Under the pieces are notes generated by a model. The model was not told the origin of the DNA. It made no database searches and saw only the letters and a list, made by a program, of their open reading frames with translations. A stretch of 64,000 nt of DNA, taken from the NCBI GenBank assembly GCA_025716815.1, contig JAIXMN010000012.1, positions 186,001 to 250,000 on the forward strand, in the 5' to 3' direction. Below, one piece after another: positions 1-14,309 of this stretch; position 1 is the first letter of the stretch; every line of letters starts with the position of its first letter. A program made the position numbers and the translations under genes. This DNA is from Dichotomocladium elegans (lineage: Eukaryota > Mucoromycota > Mucoromycetes > Mucorales > Lichtheimiaceae).

Positions 1-844
1 TTTCTGTTTGTCTAAGCTAGCATGTGTATGGAGTAGATAAAAACTCGACACGCATAGGATGCAAGTCGGAATAACGTCCACTAGTTCTTTAATATGCTTG
101 TCTAGATGCTGAAGGAACAGCATCTGACGAATGTGTCATCTATTCAGGAAAACGTCCCCAGTAGCCACAATAAGAATGTGGTGGACACTTTCTCGACGCC
201 TGGTCCAGGCCAGTGTTTATATCCAGGAAGTCGGAATTTTTGAATCCACGGTGCTGTCGACAAGCTACCTTTGTTGAATTGAGAAAGCGGCAGGACAGCT
301 TCAGAGCAATAGAGATAAAGGTTTTGAACTATGGGCTTCGCGACATAGGACAACCCAGCGCATCAATTGTTCACTGGAAGGATGAAATAGCAATCCTTAT
401 GCTGCTATTACATGATTGATTTTCTGATGCAAATCACGAGAGACACTGATTGGACTCGTTCCAAGTGCTAGGATAGCAGATATCAAGTTGATTGGCATAG
501 AAACAGCCAGCCGAGTTACCTCCGAACATGGAGGAAATACCCCGGATTCGTTATGAATGCGATCTGCACTCTAATACTTAAGCTCATTATTAAGTGAAGG
601 ATCAAGGCATTGACAACTCTAGTACACTACTGTTATGTGGTATCTTAATGAATTGTAAGGCGGTTCTTTTGAAAATGACAGGACCTCAGGAACAGCTCTC
701 CATCCTAGATCTGGGCAACCCCTATAATTAACCAGGCTGTGCGCGCATTTGAGGTTGTAGTCGGATCATGTTAAACAACTTGTGTCATGTACAATCGGAA
801 AGGGTAAATTTAAAAATAGCACAGTTTCTGTGAAACAAGATTTT
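1..844. other. Gene-free stretch
   Basis: Only short overlapping reading frames without recognisable motifs are present. I see no gene, RNA or repeat that I can support. It may include the 3' flank of the membrane-protein gene that ends at 845. Confidence 0.4.
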
Positions 845-1765
845 TTAATTGTTCACTTGGACTTTGTTTGAATAGAGGTCTTCTGACTCGTCGAATCGCC
901 CACCATAAACTGAACGAATTCGTGACATGCTCCCTCGACCGACAAGCCCATTCTCAGGCTCATCAAACTGCTCGCTCCACGAAAGACGAATATGGCGATT
1001 GCGACTGACAAGCCATTTTGGGCCTGTAAAGCACAGATAGAGGATCGCCAGCGACACAAATAATGAGTTGGCGACCCAATCGATCCATACGGAGATAGAA
1101 ACGTCGCTTCCAATGAGGGCGAGGACTTGCTCTAGGGTATTTAGGATGGTGATAAGCGTAAGGAGACCAAATAAGACCCACAGCGATGTCGAAAAGGAGC
1201 TGACGTGATCTTTTGATGAGGTGGCGTGATACTGCAGTAGGAAGAGTATTGGAAATCCCCACTGTCCGAATGTCAAGAAACATGATGTAGCAACCGGGCT
1301 AGTGCTGATTATAAATCCCGAGAAATCGACAGGAGAAAGATAGAAGACCAGGATAACAGCGACAACGACCATTGCAATTGTGTAGACGTAGGCAATATAT
1401 ATGCTTATCAAGTTGTTGCTGTACGAACGGATCGGATTTGACTTGTGCGTCGGGGCGGATGTTCGAAACACGTCAATGAGAGCACACCAGAGAAGCGAGG
1501 GTTCAATGTAGTTGAAAAAGGTAGCGACGAGATACAATCTATAGTACACCATGAATTCACCGTCGTCGAAGACGTCCCTGGAGTAGACTGTAGCCAGATT
1601 GATCACTATGATATGGCTGAAGCATAGTCCAACGCTAGTAACAAATAGAAGTACGTTCCGGAAGATGTGAGTTCGCTTTCCGATCAGGAGGCTGAGAGAC
1701 CAGACCATTCCAGTACTGCTTAGAATGATGGTAGGTATAGAACGGCCTAGAATGGTGGGATCCAT
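845..1765 (-). CDS. Multi-pass membrane protein of unknown family
   Basis: I do not recognise the family. The single open exon encodes about 306 residues from the first in-frame ATG at 1765. Six to seven hydrophobic segments are visible, followed by a hydrophilic C-terminal tail with Ser/Arg-rich and acidic stretches (last ~50 residues), a layout like a seven-helix receptor or transporter. The frame stays open upstream to about 1891 and includes another hydrophobic segment (FVFVLSFFL), but has no ATG there and a TAG just before it. A first coding exon may therefore be missing from this model, or the protein starts at the internal Met. The gene is isolated on the minus strand, and no partner is suggested by its neighbours. 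Coding is supported by the length and the consistent hydrophobic pattern. Confidence 0.6.
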   Translation of the reverse strand: MDPTILGRSIPTIILSSTGMVWSLSLLIGKRTHIFRNVLLFVTSVGLCFSHIIVINLATVYSRDVFDDGEFMVYYRLYLVATFFNYIEPSLLWCALIDVFRTSAPTHKSNPIRSYSNNLISIYIAYVYTIAMVVVAVILVFYLSPVDFSGFIISTSPVATSCFLTFGQWGFPILFLLQYHATSSKDHVSSFSTSLWVLFGLLTLITILNTLEQVLALIGSDVSISVWIDWVANSLFVSLAILYLCFTGPKWLVSRNRHIRLSWSEQFDEPENGLVGRGSMSRIRSVYGGRFDESEDLYSNKVQVNN

Positions 1766-1891
1766 TGGTGCTGTTGATTCAAAATTAGATGGAAGAAAGA
1801 AAGAAAGGACGAAAACAAAAAGGCTAGTGTTTCGTAAGATGTCCTTGAGTTTCTTTTTATTTATACTCTCGGGGGAGTCTGTGTTGTACAC

Positions 1892-2850
1892 ATTTCCCTA
1901 CATAGCAAAAATTCTATCCTAAAGAATGCTGAGCCCCAACTATGCGCTTAGTTGTGGCTGTGCCTTTTTTGACATTTCAACAAATGGTTGCAGCATAAAG
2001 AATACAAAACTTGGGAACAGTGTTACTTGCTCCGAAGAAGTGGATATTTCGCAACTCAGTGCTTGAAGCAAATCACGTGCCTCCGGCGAAAAGTTAGGGA
2101 AGGCGATGCCTTAGTTAGCATTCAGACTTTTGTACCGGATAGTACTGATTCTTTCCTGTCATCTGAAGGCTGAGGCTCAAGGAGCCAGTTACAGTCTACT
2201 CGAATAGCCCGTAACTGTCGCACAGGCACACGTCACCCGGTATCATTTTTCAGGTTTAGGCAAAGAAGGCAAGTTGTCCTCTTTATTCTATTGAAATCCA
2301 AGCCAAAGCGAGTGTGGCTATTCATCCGACGTTGTACTACGAAAAGCCCCCACCCACTGGCACCAGAGAATTCCACAGTCGTGCCCACAGATTTACTTGT
2401 CATAACGAAAATCTCCGCTCGGCCATTCCGCCCCAACTTTACACAATCGCAACATCGATCATCCATGTTTATGCTGTGGAGAAGCGGCGATGCTTGTTTG
2501 AAACGTGCATTCAACGAAAGAGTTGGTCCGTGAACTGATATCTACCATTCATTTACACTTACAGATACATATCCAGAGTTGCAAGACGCGTTTGACACAT
2601 TAGTGCCTGTAAGACCGTTCACGTCCTTGCTTCCAGCTAGTCGAAGGCCACAGTATAGCCCAATTATTGCTTCTATTATTACGCGACATTACGTATTTAT
2701 TTATACTGCTTTCTATGCGCTGTTTTCTAAAACCGACTCCGTACCCTAGTAGTTCGAAGTCGCAGGATTACAAGTGAATGCCGCATACACATAGGAAGAC
2801 GAAGCACACAAAACGGTCAGCTAACCTTATCATTCTTTTCCCTTCCATAC
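1892..2850. other. Gene-free stretch
   Basis: This is AT-rich intergenic DNA. Short frames near 2233-2538 overlap on both strands and show no motif. Nothing else is supported. Confidence 0.35.
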
Positions 2851-2854
2851 ACAC

Positions 2855-3225
2855 TGGGATTGTTGCTACGCGTATCTCGAGGTGAAAGGATGCAGATATT
2901 CGACGAAAGAATCAGGTTCTAGGCCCAGATACAAACTTATCATGGATCAAGACAAGTTCAGATTGTTCAAACTGATGTTTGGGGAAAGTTTTGAGAGCAT
3001 CAGCTGCTGCAACGCAGCTTATGAATGCATGTTCATTAAGTACAGCTGGGTGTTGCAGTATGAGAAAGAAATGGCAAGATATTTAATAAATGAAGAAGCA
3101 ATGGTCGTACACGTATCCTCCATAAAGAACAAAGTGCGTGTAGTGGTTGGAGAATTCAACAAGGGCGGCGACGAGGGCCAGGACAAGACCGCCAACAGGG
3201 ACGGTTATATGTGCAGGCGATAAGC
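2855..3225 (+). mobile_element. Decayed Tc1/mariner-like transposon fragment (copy 1, 5' part)
   Basis: The DNA from about 2860 (ttgttgctacgcgtatct) aligns along its length with the start of the better preserved copy at about 47740 (ttgttgctacgcatatcc). The open frame at 2882-3223 keeps pieces of the same helix-turn-helix start: an MDQDKFRLFKLMF segment corresponds to EKDKIRFVKPMF, and LQYEKE corresponds to SQYEKD. The rest is scrambled by substitutions and the catalytic DDE part is absent. This is a non-functional fragment and the most diverged of the three copies in the window. Confidence 0.6.
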
Positions 3226-3921
3226 ATCACAGCCCTGAGTGCCTTCAGGGTAAGCTAAAGCGGTGGAGAGGCGATAATAAATCTCTCAACCTCTTGATAC
3301 GTCATCTATTTTATTTTTGAAATACAGTATGTCGTATCCACTTTCTATAAATACGATGCGTACACCATCTTATTGATATATATCTGTGGGCAATATTTCC
3401 ATTGACCTACATTGGGTCGAAATTAGAGAGGAACATAGTTGCCGCTAATTACTAAGACCTTTGACCTTCTTTCTGAATCTCAGTGGCAAAGACCCTTTTA
3501 ATCCAAAAGTGCCTCTGTGAGTTGAAGTAGTCAATCTTTCGAAGTACCACAAGTCGAGAATCATTATTTGAGAAGGCAAGTTTTAACAGTTAAATTGTAA
3601 CACTCCACCGTCGATTAGGCCTTTCTTACAAACTCTTCACATAGCTCGCGACTTGAATCCGACATTGAGCCACTCAATACCAAGTCATATGGAATTTCTC
3701 AACTTGGCAAGATATATTGGCGTGATAATCCAGATTTCTTTCACTAGCATCGCTATTTTCTGCAATAGTATAATCACCGTCGTGCCTGCTGACAGACAGT
3801 TCATCTTCATGCCCTTTCCCCGAGGGCAACAGACTCCTCAGTTTTACTCACGCCGTGGCCATATTGCCTATTTGCTTCCTCGAGCTCGGTGTGCAGTTGT
3901 CTTTATAGAAGTTTAAAGCAG

Positions 3922-3955
<34 letters not shown>

Positions 3956-4648
3956 ACGAGCGCCACCCAATCAATGTCGAATATCGACCAAAGACGTTAT
4001 TCGGATTGTACTGTCGTAGTTTTAGTGAGAGCTTTCATACTGATGCATAGTTGGTTGGCGGTGGTTATTGCTTTAGTTAATATTAAAACTCTCCAAGAAA
4101 AAGGCACAGTTTTTGGGTACTCGCAAAAGTAATGCTGCTTGTGCATCACTTTAGCCATACCTTTCCATAGCGCTGTCATGGCCTGTCATCAGCCAAAATA
4201 GGTGTATTACTATAAACATTGTCATGGCACTTACTTATCTTTGTGAGGAAGCCTAACTGTAGGCGAAACAGCAAGATAGAATGATGCCCACCTACCAAAG
4301 GCTTTTTGAATGTCTGCATGCGCGCATCTTTGGGCTCAAACAATCGCCGAAATATTTGGAACAGTCACTCGAGTCCGCACAATCATTTCATTCGTAGAAG
4401 CTCTTCAACCTTCTCACTTTCCTAGCTTAACTGCTAATATAATTATGGTACGTAATCTGCATCGGGCAACGACACTTCCCACTTACTCCATCTCGGGTTC
4501 GATTAAATCTGTTTTTCATCGTGAACTATGGAGTTCACAACGCCTACGTTCACTGACGAGGAGTTTGCTGTCGTCGCTTTGTGTTTGCTTAAAGTGAATT
4601 CCCTAACGTGAAGCTAACTTCGCTGCCCACGCGTCATAGGATGAACGA
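3226..4648. other. Gene-free stretch with a CA microsatellite
   Basis: This stretch holds a (CA)n run at about 3925-3953 and short unsupported frames (3653-3916, 3997-4179, 4310-4597). The last few hundred bases are probably the promoter and 5' leader of the deubiquitinase gene starting at 4649. Confidence 0.4.
3925..3953. repeat. (CA)n microsatellite
   Basis: An uninterrupted run of alternating c and a, about 14 dinucleotide units, follows gcagacg. It is a simple sequence repeat with no coding content. Confidence 0.85.
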
Positions 4649-8951
<4,303 letters not shown>

Positions 8952-9277
8952 AATATGTATGATGTGTTTTAGTTCGTTTCCGTCCTAAGCTCTCAATATT
9001 CTCTCTCTTCCCCTATTGTTCTCGTCATTTAAACTTCTTATCAGCCGTGAATCCATTCAATAATTATGCATAATTTGTCTTCGTAAGAACGAAGGCTAAT
9101 ATTTAAATAGAAAAATCTGTATGAACATGGAGAGCACATTTACTCGACAACCGGAAGAGCCTAAATAATAGCGCGGCGGCATGATTTTCTGCCTCAGCCA
9201 AGTCGACCCACTGCGGTATCTCCGAAATTTCACATCTCTCTATCTTCTTACCCTTTGTAAAATACAGTACTATCTTC

Positions 9278-11492
9278 ATGGACGCTTTACCTCAACTCGA
9301 TGACCAGCAAAAAGAAATTCTAGCACAATTTCAGGTACTTGCGCCGAATAATTGGCTCTTTCTACGCCTCTTTGTTTTTATTCTTACAATACCGTATTAA
9401 TCCGGATGCCAATGCAACTCGAAGCTTCATACTGACGCAAAAGTTCCAACATCTCATGCAGGCTGTGACACGCTTGGAGGATTTGGCCACCGCTATTGAC
9501 TGTCTGACTCGGTACAATTGGAATTTGCAGGTAAGCATTGGCATCATACATTCAACGGACATTGGCCAGCAGAAAAATAAAAAGGAACGCGCGTGCGCAA
9601 AAGAAAGAGACAAAGTAATAGACAAATCTTTTTTATCTCCTTGTAGGAATCCATTCAGAGTGTGTTTGATATGAATGACACCAATGATGCGGTGCGAAAG
9701 GAACCAGAGCAACAGGTGGCGCCCGGCATAACCATGCCGTCAGCAGCGCCGCCACCATCAACAACTTCACATCCCTTCTCTGAAAACAATGCTCGGCTTG
9801 CTGATGACCATGAGCAAAGGCAACCACGACGGCAGCAAAACCCCACATTTTTCGGGTTACTGGTCTGGCCGGTACACCTCGCCTGGGGCATGATCTGGAG
9901 GATTCTTTCCATAACGGGTACAAGTGAAAAACAAAAAAAAAATGAAACCATCACGCTAGAAGAGCAAGGATTTGATGTCCTTCCTTTAACGTAGCCCGAG
10001 TTTTGGGTCGGCCAGCCATTATGACGCCGTCGTCATCCGTACGACGAGATCCTACCACGTTAGCGGAACGGTTCACGCGTGAATTTGAATTGAAGTATGG
10101 GGAGACACACATTGAGTTTTTCCGGGGTGGGTACTCGCAAGCGCTGGAGACAGCGCGGCGGGAGTTGCGTTTTTTGGTGGTGGTATTGCAATGCGACGAC
10201 CATGACGACACGGAGGCATTTTGCAGGTTAGGAGAAGATACAACGCGGTACTACTGTTTTTGTATTAAATCAGCAAGCTGGGGTTATCATCCAACAGAGA
10301 GACGCTCGTATCGGCCGAACTAATTCGATGTGTGACGGAACATAACATGCTTGTATGGGGTGGCAATGTGCGCGAGACTGAGGCGTTCAATGGTGAGTAG
10401 GCTTATCAATCTTGGAAAACAGAGAGAAAAGGAGGATGTGACGAAGAAACCCTTTTACTTTTTCTGCTTAGTTGCAAGTACATTGCAAGCGACAACCTAC
10501 CCGTTCATGGCAGTGATTGCATTACAGCAAGCTGCGGGTAGCACAGTCATGAAGATGGCTATGGTGGAGCGGATCGAAGGCCTGGTAACAGCCGGTCGAG
10601 TGATCCATCGCTTAGAGACGGTCATTCAACGATACAGTGCAAGTATGAACCGACTGCTCTTGGAGCGTGAGCAACGCGAGATGGAGCGTCGGCTGCGTCA
10701 GGAGCAGGATCAAGCGTACCGCGATAGTCTCAAAGCAGATCAAGCAAAGGTATAGACTGCTGCATGCCTATATGTATTGCAGACAGACTGCCATCGTTCT
10801 TCCCATTGTTCTCCTCTTTCAAAAACTAATTGCCGGACGTTGCTGAGATTAGGAGCGACAAGCCCGCGAAGCCCGCGAAGCAGCTGCAAGAGCGGAAGAA
10901 GAAGCAAAGCGCGCAGTACAAGAGCGTCTAGAACTTGCGGAAAAGCGCAAACAACATGTGCGGTATCTTTGCAGAACGCTTGAGGACGAGCCTGATGCCA
11001 CCTCTACGGACAATATTGCCAGATTGAGCTTCAGGCTGGCAGATGGTGATCGTGTTATTCGTAAATTTCGCGGTGATGCGCCGTTAGAGGTAACGTGAGA
11101 TCGAGGGAGGGGGAGATAAAAAAGATCTCAAGGGCACGGGTGAAGGAGGAAGAGGAGGAATAACCTAGGAATGGTGAGTGGAGATGTGCAGAAGCATTGG
11201 ACAAAAAAGGCAGAGTTCGGTATGAGGAACAAAGAAGGGCTGACGCTGGAATGGACGCTCTATACAGTCCATGTACAAGTTTGTGGAGGCGTATCCTCTT
11301 CTCAAATCCGGTGAAGATGTCACGGACGCAGAGGCACCTGTGGAGTATTCGCACAAGTACCAGTTCACTATCATTTCGCCCTTTCCGCGCATGATCTACG
11401 ATCCGTCTAGTTCGAGGACGATAGCGGAAGAAAAAAGCCTCTGGCCTAGTGCCACGTTGATTGTGGACGTGGATGACGAGGAGGAGGCGTGA
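9278..11492 (+). CDS. FAF2: UBA-UAS-UBX protein, FAF2/UBXD8 (Ubx2-like) Cdc48 adaptor
   Basis: Proteins of this family recruit the Cdc48/p97 ATPase to ER and lipid-droplet membranes for ER-associated degradation. Exons: 9278-9334, 9462-9530, 9647-9917, 9995-10226, 10298-10392, 10472-10749, 10853-11089 and 11268-11492 (487 aa). Domains in order: a UBA-like domain (residues 1-55, start MDALPQLDDQQKEIL); a hydrophobic hairpin at about 110-129 (FFGLLVWPVHLAWGMIW) expected to insert monotopically into the ER membrane; a UAS thioredoxin-like domain (about 150-320, with DDHDDTEAFCR and VWGGNVRE); an Arg/Glu-rich coiled coil (about 300-375); and a C-terminal UBX domain (about 395-487, with RLADGDRVIRKFR). 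All parts and their order match FAF2. It lies 326 bp downstream of the deubiquitinase on the same strand, and both belong to ubiquitin biology, though operon-like coupling is not implied. Confidence 0.93.
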
Positions 11493-11621
11493 GGAGAGAA
11501 GACTGTATAAAAATCAAAAGGTGGAGAACGTATGGTTTTATAAAATATTCCTTGTTTTTTATTATAGTCATGGAATTTAAATTAAAGCGTATATATGGGA
11601 GGAGGAAGAGAAAGAAAAAGC

Positions 11622-11978
11622 TTATAGGGGGATCAAATTGGTGGTAGTGTCATCGCCGCTAGGTGGCAACTGGTCGAGCAAAGAAAGGATCTCGGACACG
11701 ATGGGGATCTCGTTGGCCAGGACGGAGAGGAGGGGCAAATCGACCTGATAGAGTGCCGAGGTTGTGTGGCTTGTAACGGTGGCGACGGAGACAGAAGTGC
11801 TTGTCGTGTATGAGGTAGTAGCGACACCGTCAAGGACAACCACATAAGGGACTCCATTAGAGGTCGTGGTGATTGTGGTAAAGATATCACGCTTCTTCAA
11901 CATGTCAACGTGAGCAGCGGGAGTGGCGGCAGCCATGGTGACACCAAGGGCAAGAGCAAGAACAGCGGAAAATCTCAT
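11622..11978 (-). CDS. Small secreted protein with signal peptide and Kex2-type site
   Basis: This 118-residue protein has no family I recognise. The start at 11978 is chosen because it begins a clear signal peptide (MRFSAVLALALGVTMAAATP, cleavage probably near Ala17-Ala19). A dibasic KKR at about residues 29-31 is a candidate Kex2 processing site. The mature part is rich in Thr/Ser/Val (TTITTTSNG, TTSYTTSTS), suits O-glycosylation, and has no cysteines. It ends with an acidic/Thr stretch. The open frame continues upstream of the Met, but there it runs through a (CA)n repeat and the leader, so the longer version is unlikely. It could be a cell-surface or secreted signalling peptide precursor; that is speculation. 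It is convergent with the UBX gene (129 bp apart). Confidence 0.72.
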   Translation of the reverse strand: MRFSAVLALALGVTMAAATPAAHVDMLKKRDIFTTITTTSNGVPYVVVLDGVATTSYTTSTSVSVATVTSHTTSALYQVDLPLLSVLANEIPIVSEILSLLDQLPPSGDDTTTNLIPL

Positions 11979-11993
11979 GGTTGATTGACTAAG

Positions 11994-12017
11994 TGTGTGT
12001 GTGTGTGTGTGTGTGTC
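11994..12017. repeat. (GT)n microsatellite in a 5' leader
   Basis: A run of about eleven gt units lies just upstream of the ATG of the secreted-protein gene, inside its presumed 5' untranslated leader. Confidence 0.8.
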
Positions 12018-12083
12018 TGTGTTGAGATGAGAGAGAAGTAACGAGTTACTGATAAATATGATCCCAAATGGTTTTCTTCGCCC

Positions 12084-12092
12084 CTTTTTATA
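12084..12092 (-). promoter_or_regulatory. TATA-like box of the secreted-protein gene
   Basis: On the minus strand the sequence reads TATAAAAAG about 106 nt upstream of the ATG. The position suits a TATA element for a strongly or conditionally expressed gene. The call is by motif only. Confidence 0.45.
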
Positions 12093-12323
12093 CATAAATA
12101 AGGAACTCGGAGACAACACAGCATTCCAAAGGTTAACAGTGCAGTTATGGTCCTGACTGGACCGTATGTGTGTGCATACGCTGCGAATAAGACAAAAAAA
12201 AAGTCCTGAGAATGATCGCTGTTGTCTCCTCTTTCCCCCTCGAAAGAGCAGCAAACCAAGTAAAAAAAAAAAAAAAAAAACTCCCGGGTTATTTAATACT
12301 ATTAATTTATTGTCCGGATAAAT

Positions 12324-13912
12324 CTACTCATTGAAAAGTTCGCAACGCATGAGCTCGGCCACCACCCAACAGTTGAGACTGTTACCCAAAAGCCGGTAGC
12401 GCTGTATAAGGTTAATGCTGTCCGGGAAATTGAGATGTGGTAAGCAGTGGGGAGGTGAGAACAATCGGGGCAGACCATGCGCTGATTCTGCAGAGGACTG
12501 AGGCGCCTGCGTAGTAAGCTGGTATTCGGATACTGGGAAAGCATGAAGACGAGCAATTTCTGTAGGTGTGAGGAACCGGAGACCAAGCTCCAATAATGAT
12601 TCCGGGTCGTTCCAGTCGTAATCAACATGCTATCCGAATTGTTCAGTTACGTTCCTGGGATCATCCTTGCGCGTCTTACATCCAATTTCCGTGTTTGGAC
12701 AAGCGATCCACTGGTTTGCAGATGGTGCGATCCGTAGGCCTATTGATAGAGAAAGTTGGAGACAACAGCGGAAAAAGTAAGCTGCTTTTTACATGCATGG
12801 CTTGCATACTTGCCTTGGTGACACACGAGGTGCGTTTGTCGCATGGCCGCACAATGTCTTTTTTTTATATCAATCAGCGTTATCTTCCCTTTATCAGCTT
12901 CTGTCAAGGAGTATAATAACATACCAAACCGGAATTTATGTCTCTTTAGGATTTCCTTGTCTGGCACCTTGAACGCTTCTTCATCGTCAGCCTCGTGCTG
13001 CATAAAGTTCGTCAATTCAGGGACCGAGAAGGCAGACGCAGTCCGGAAAGGCCACTGCGTGTAAATTGTGTCCGCGCTATGTTGCTGTGTAGAGTTGGAG
13101 TCTCCGTCACGGCGACGGGCCATCATGTAATAGCGCAATCGATGGTTTGGAATGCCAAACTGAATTGGCGACACGAGACATTCCTTGACTTCATATCCCA
13201 TGCTTTTCAATTGCTCCACCAGTTTAGCTCGCGATTGCGATTCCTAAGCTCCAGTTTTCGCCTTAGAAACAACTTTCTGGTGGCGAGCTGCATGATTATC
13301 AGATTACCTCAAAGTTCTTGACATTCTCTAAAAATAAGTACTTTGGTGGATTTTCAAGGCGAGCAAGAAGATCAATGAGATGGACCAATCCTTTAGCGCG
13401 CGGATCGTCAATGTCCTGCATTTTCCCTCCTTGGGTATAAGGCTAAAAACATGGTTTTAATAGGTCCCTTGTTCTTGTCTTTTCGTGCGCATTACTCACT
13501 TGACATGGCGGGCTCAAAAGCCAGCAGTTGGCTTTGTATCTGTTCCCATCCAGCATCAAAGATTTTACCAGTTCCATGATCCAACATTCTTTTTTTTACC
13601 TCTCGATATCCTTCGCTGTCAAGCGCTCAATGGTTTTCTACGACAATGCTAAATAAAAAGCGGTGCCCAATTGTTTTAGCTTTACAACACCTACATTGCA
13701 AGGCTTGTGGCCGAAGTTATGCTCATACACCTCATTGGCGATCATGTTGACGTCAAAGGCAGCCACCACCGTAGCCGGGATCTGCGCAATATTAAGAGCA
13801 TAGTGCTGATCACGCATCATGGTGGATCAGATCGGGTTTGTTGCATTCAGGATCTACGTACCAGACCACCGATGCCACTGAAAAATTCAAGGCATCGCAC
13901 GGAGTCCGTCAT
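12324..13912 (-). CDS. DNMT2: Dnmt2/TRDMT1-type tRNA (cytosine-5) methyltransferase
   Basis: Dnmt2 proteins use S-adenosylmethionine to methylate C38 of tRNA-Asp and some other tRNAs, and are built like DNA methyltransferases. Exons, in transcript order: 13862-13912, 13695-13805, 13600-13637, 13500-13539, 13308-13442, 12925-13243, 12814-12857, 12680-12739 and 12324-12629 (367 aa). Motif I is EFFSGIGGL followed by HYAL. Motif IV carries the catalytic Cys in LLSPPCQPYTQGG. Motif VI is FLENVKNFE. Motif VIII is QFGIPNHRLRYY, with His where Ser is common. The CFT-like target segment reads DIVRPCDKRTSCVTK and then AYG. Motif X is RLLGNSLN near the C-terminus. The intron between VTK and AYG must use a GC donor (AAG then GCAAGT). 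It is divergent from the Serinc gene with a 397-bp gap. It is more likely a tRNA than a DNA methylase, by family. Confidence 0.93.
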
Positions 13913-14309
13913 TGGCAAGACTTTCAAAGTTTATGGCGCGGTGTTCGGGGGTGGGCAACATAAATTTTAAAATGTAGATGCGTTTCGCTGGGTCGGCTTT
14001 TACCATATTTTCGCTTCTTGTTCTCCCAGTTCATCGGCGGGTAGACGCTAGCATCAATGGCATGCGCTTGGATGTATTATTCTTTTTCCGTATCGCGCTA
14101 CAGTTCAAATAACCAAAATAAAGTGTGTTTATGGACATGATACGTTTTTTTCTGCGACATCATTGGCATTAGTATGGGATAATCTTTGCGGCGGAGGGTT
14201 TTGATACCCAAATGCGGAGCTCGCTTGGGGGGTGGGATGTTCGGCTTCTATCAACCTCCGATCCAAGCGAGGAGGGATTGTTGAATCCTTGCTATTACCC
14301 TTTTATTCC

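Noticed and set aside
11979..12254. N-terminal extension of the secreted-protein frame
   Set aside because: It runs through a (CA)n repeat and TATA box, and the inner Met begins a proper signal peptide.
12865..13064. Plus-strand frames over the Dnmt2 exons
   Set aside because: Antisense shadows of conserved methyltransferase exons.
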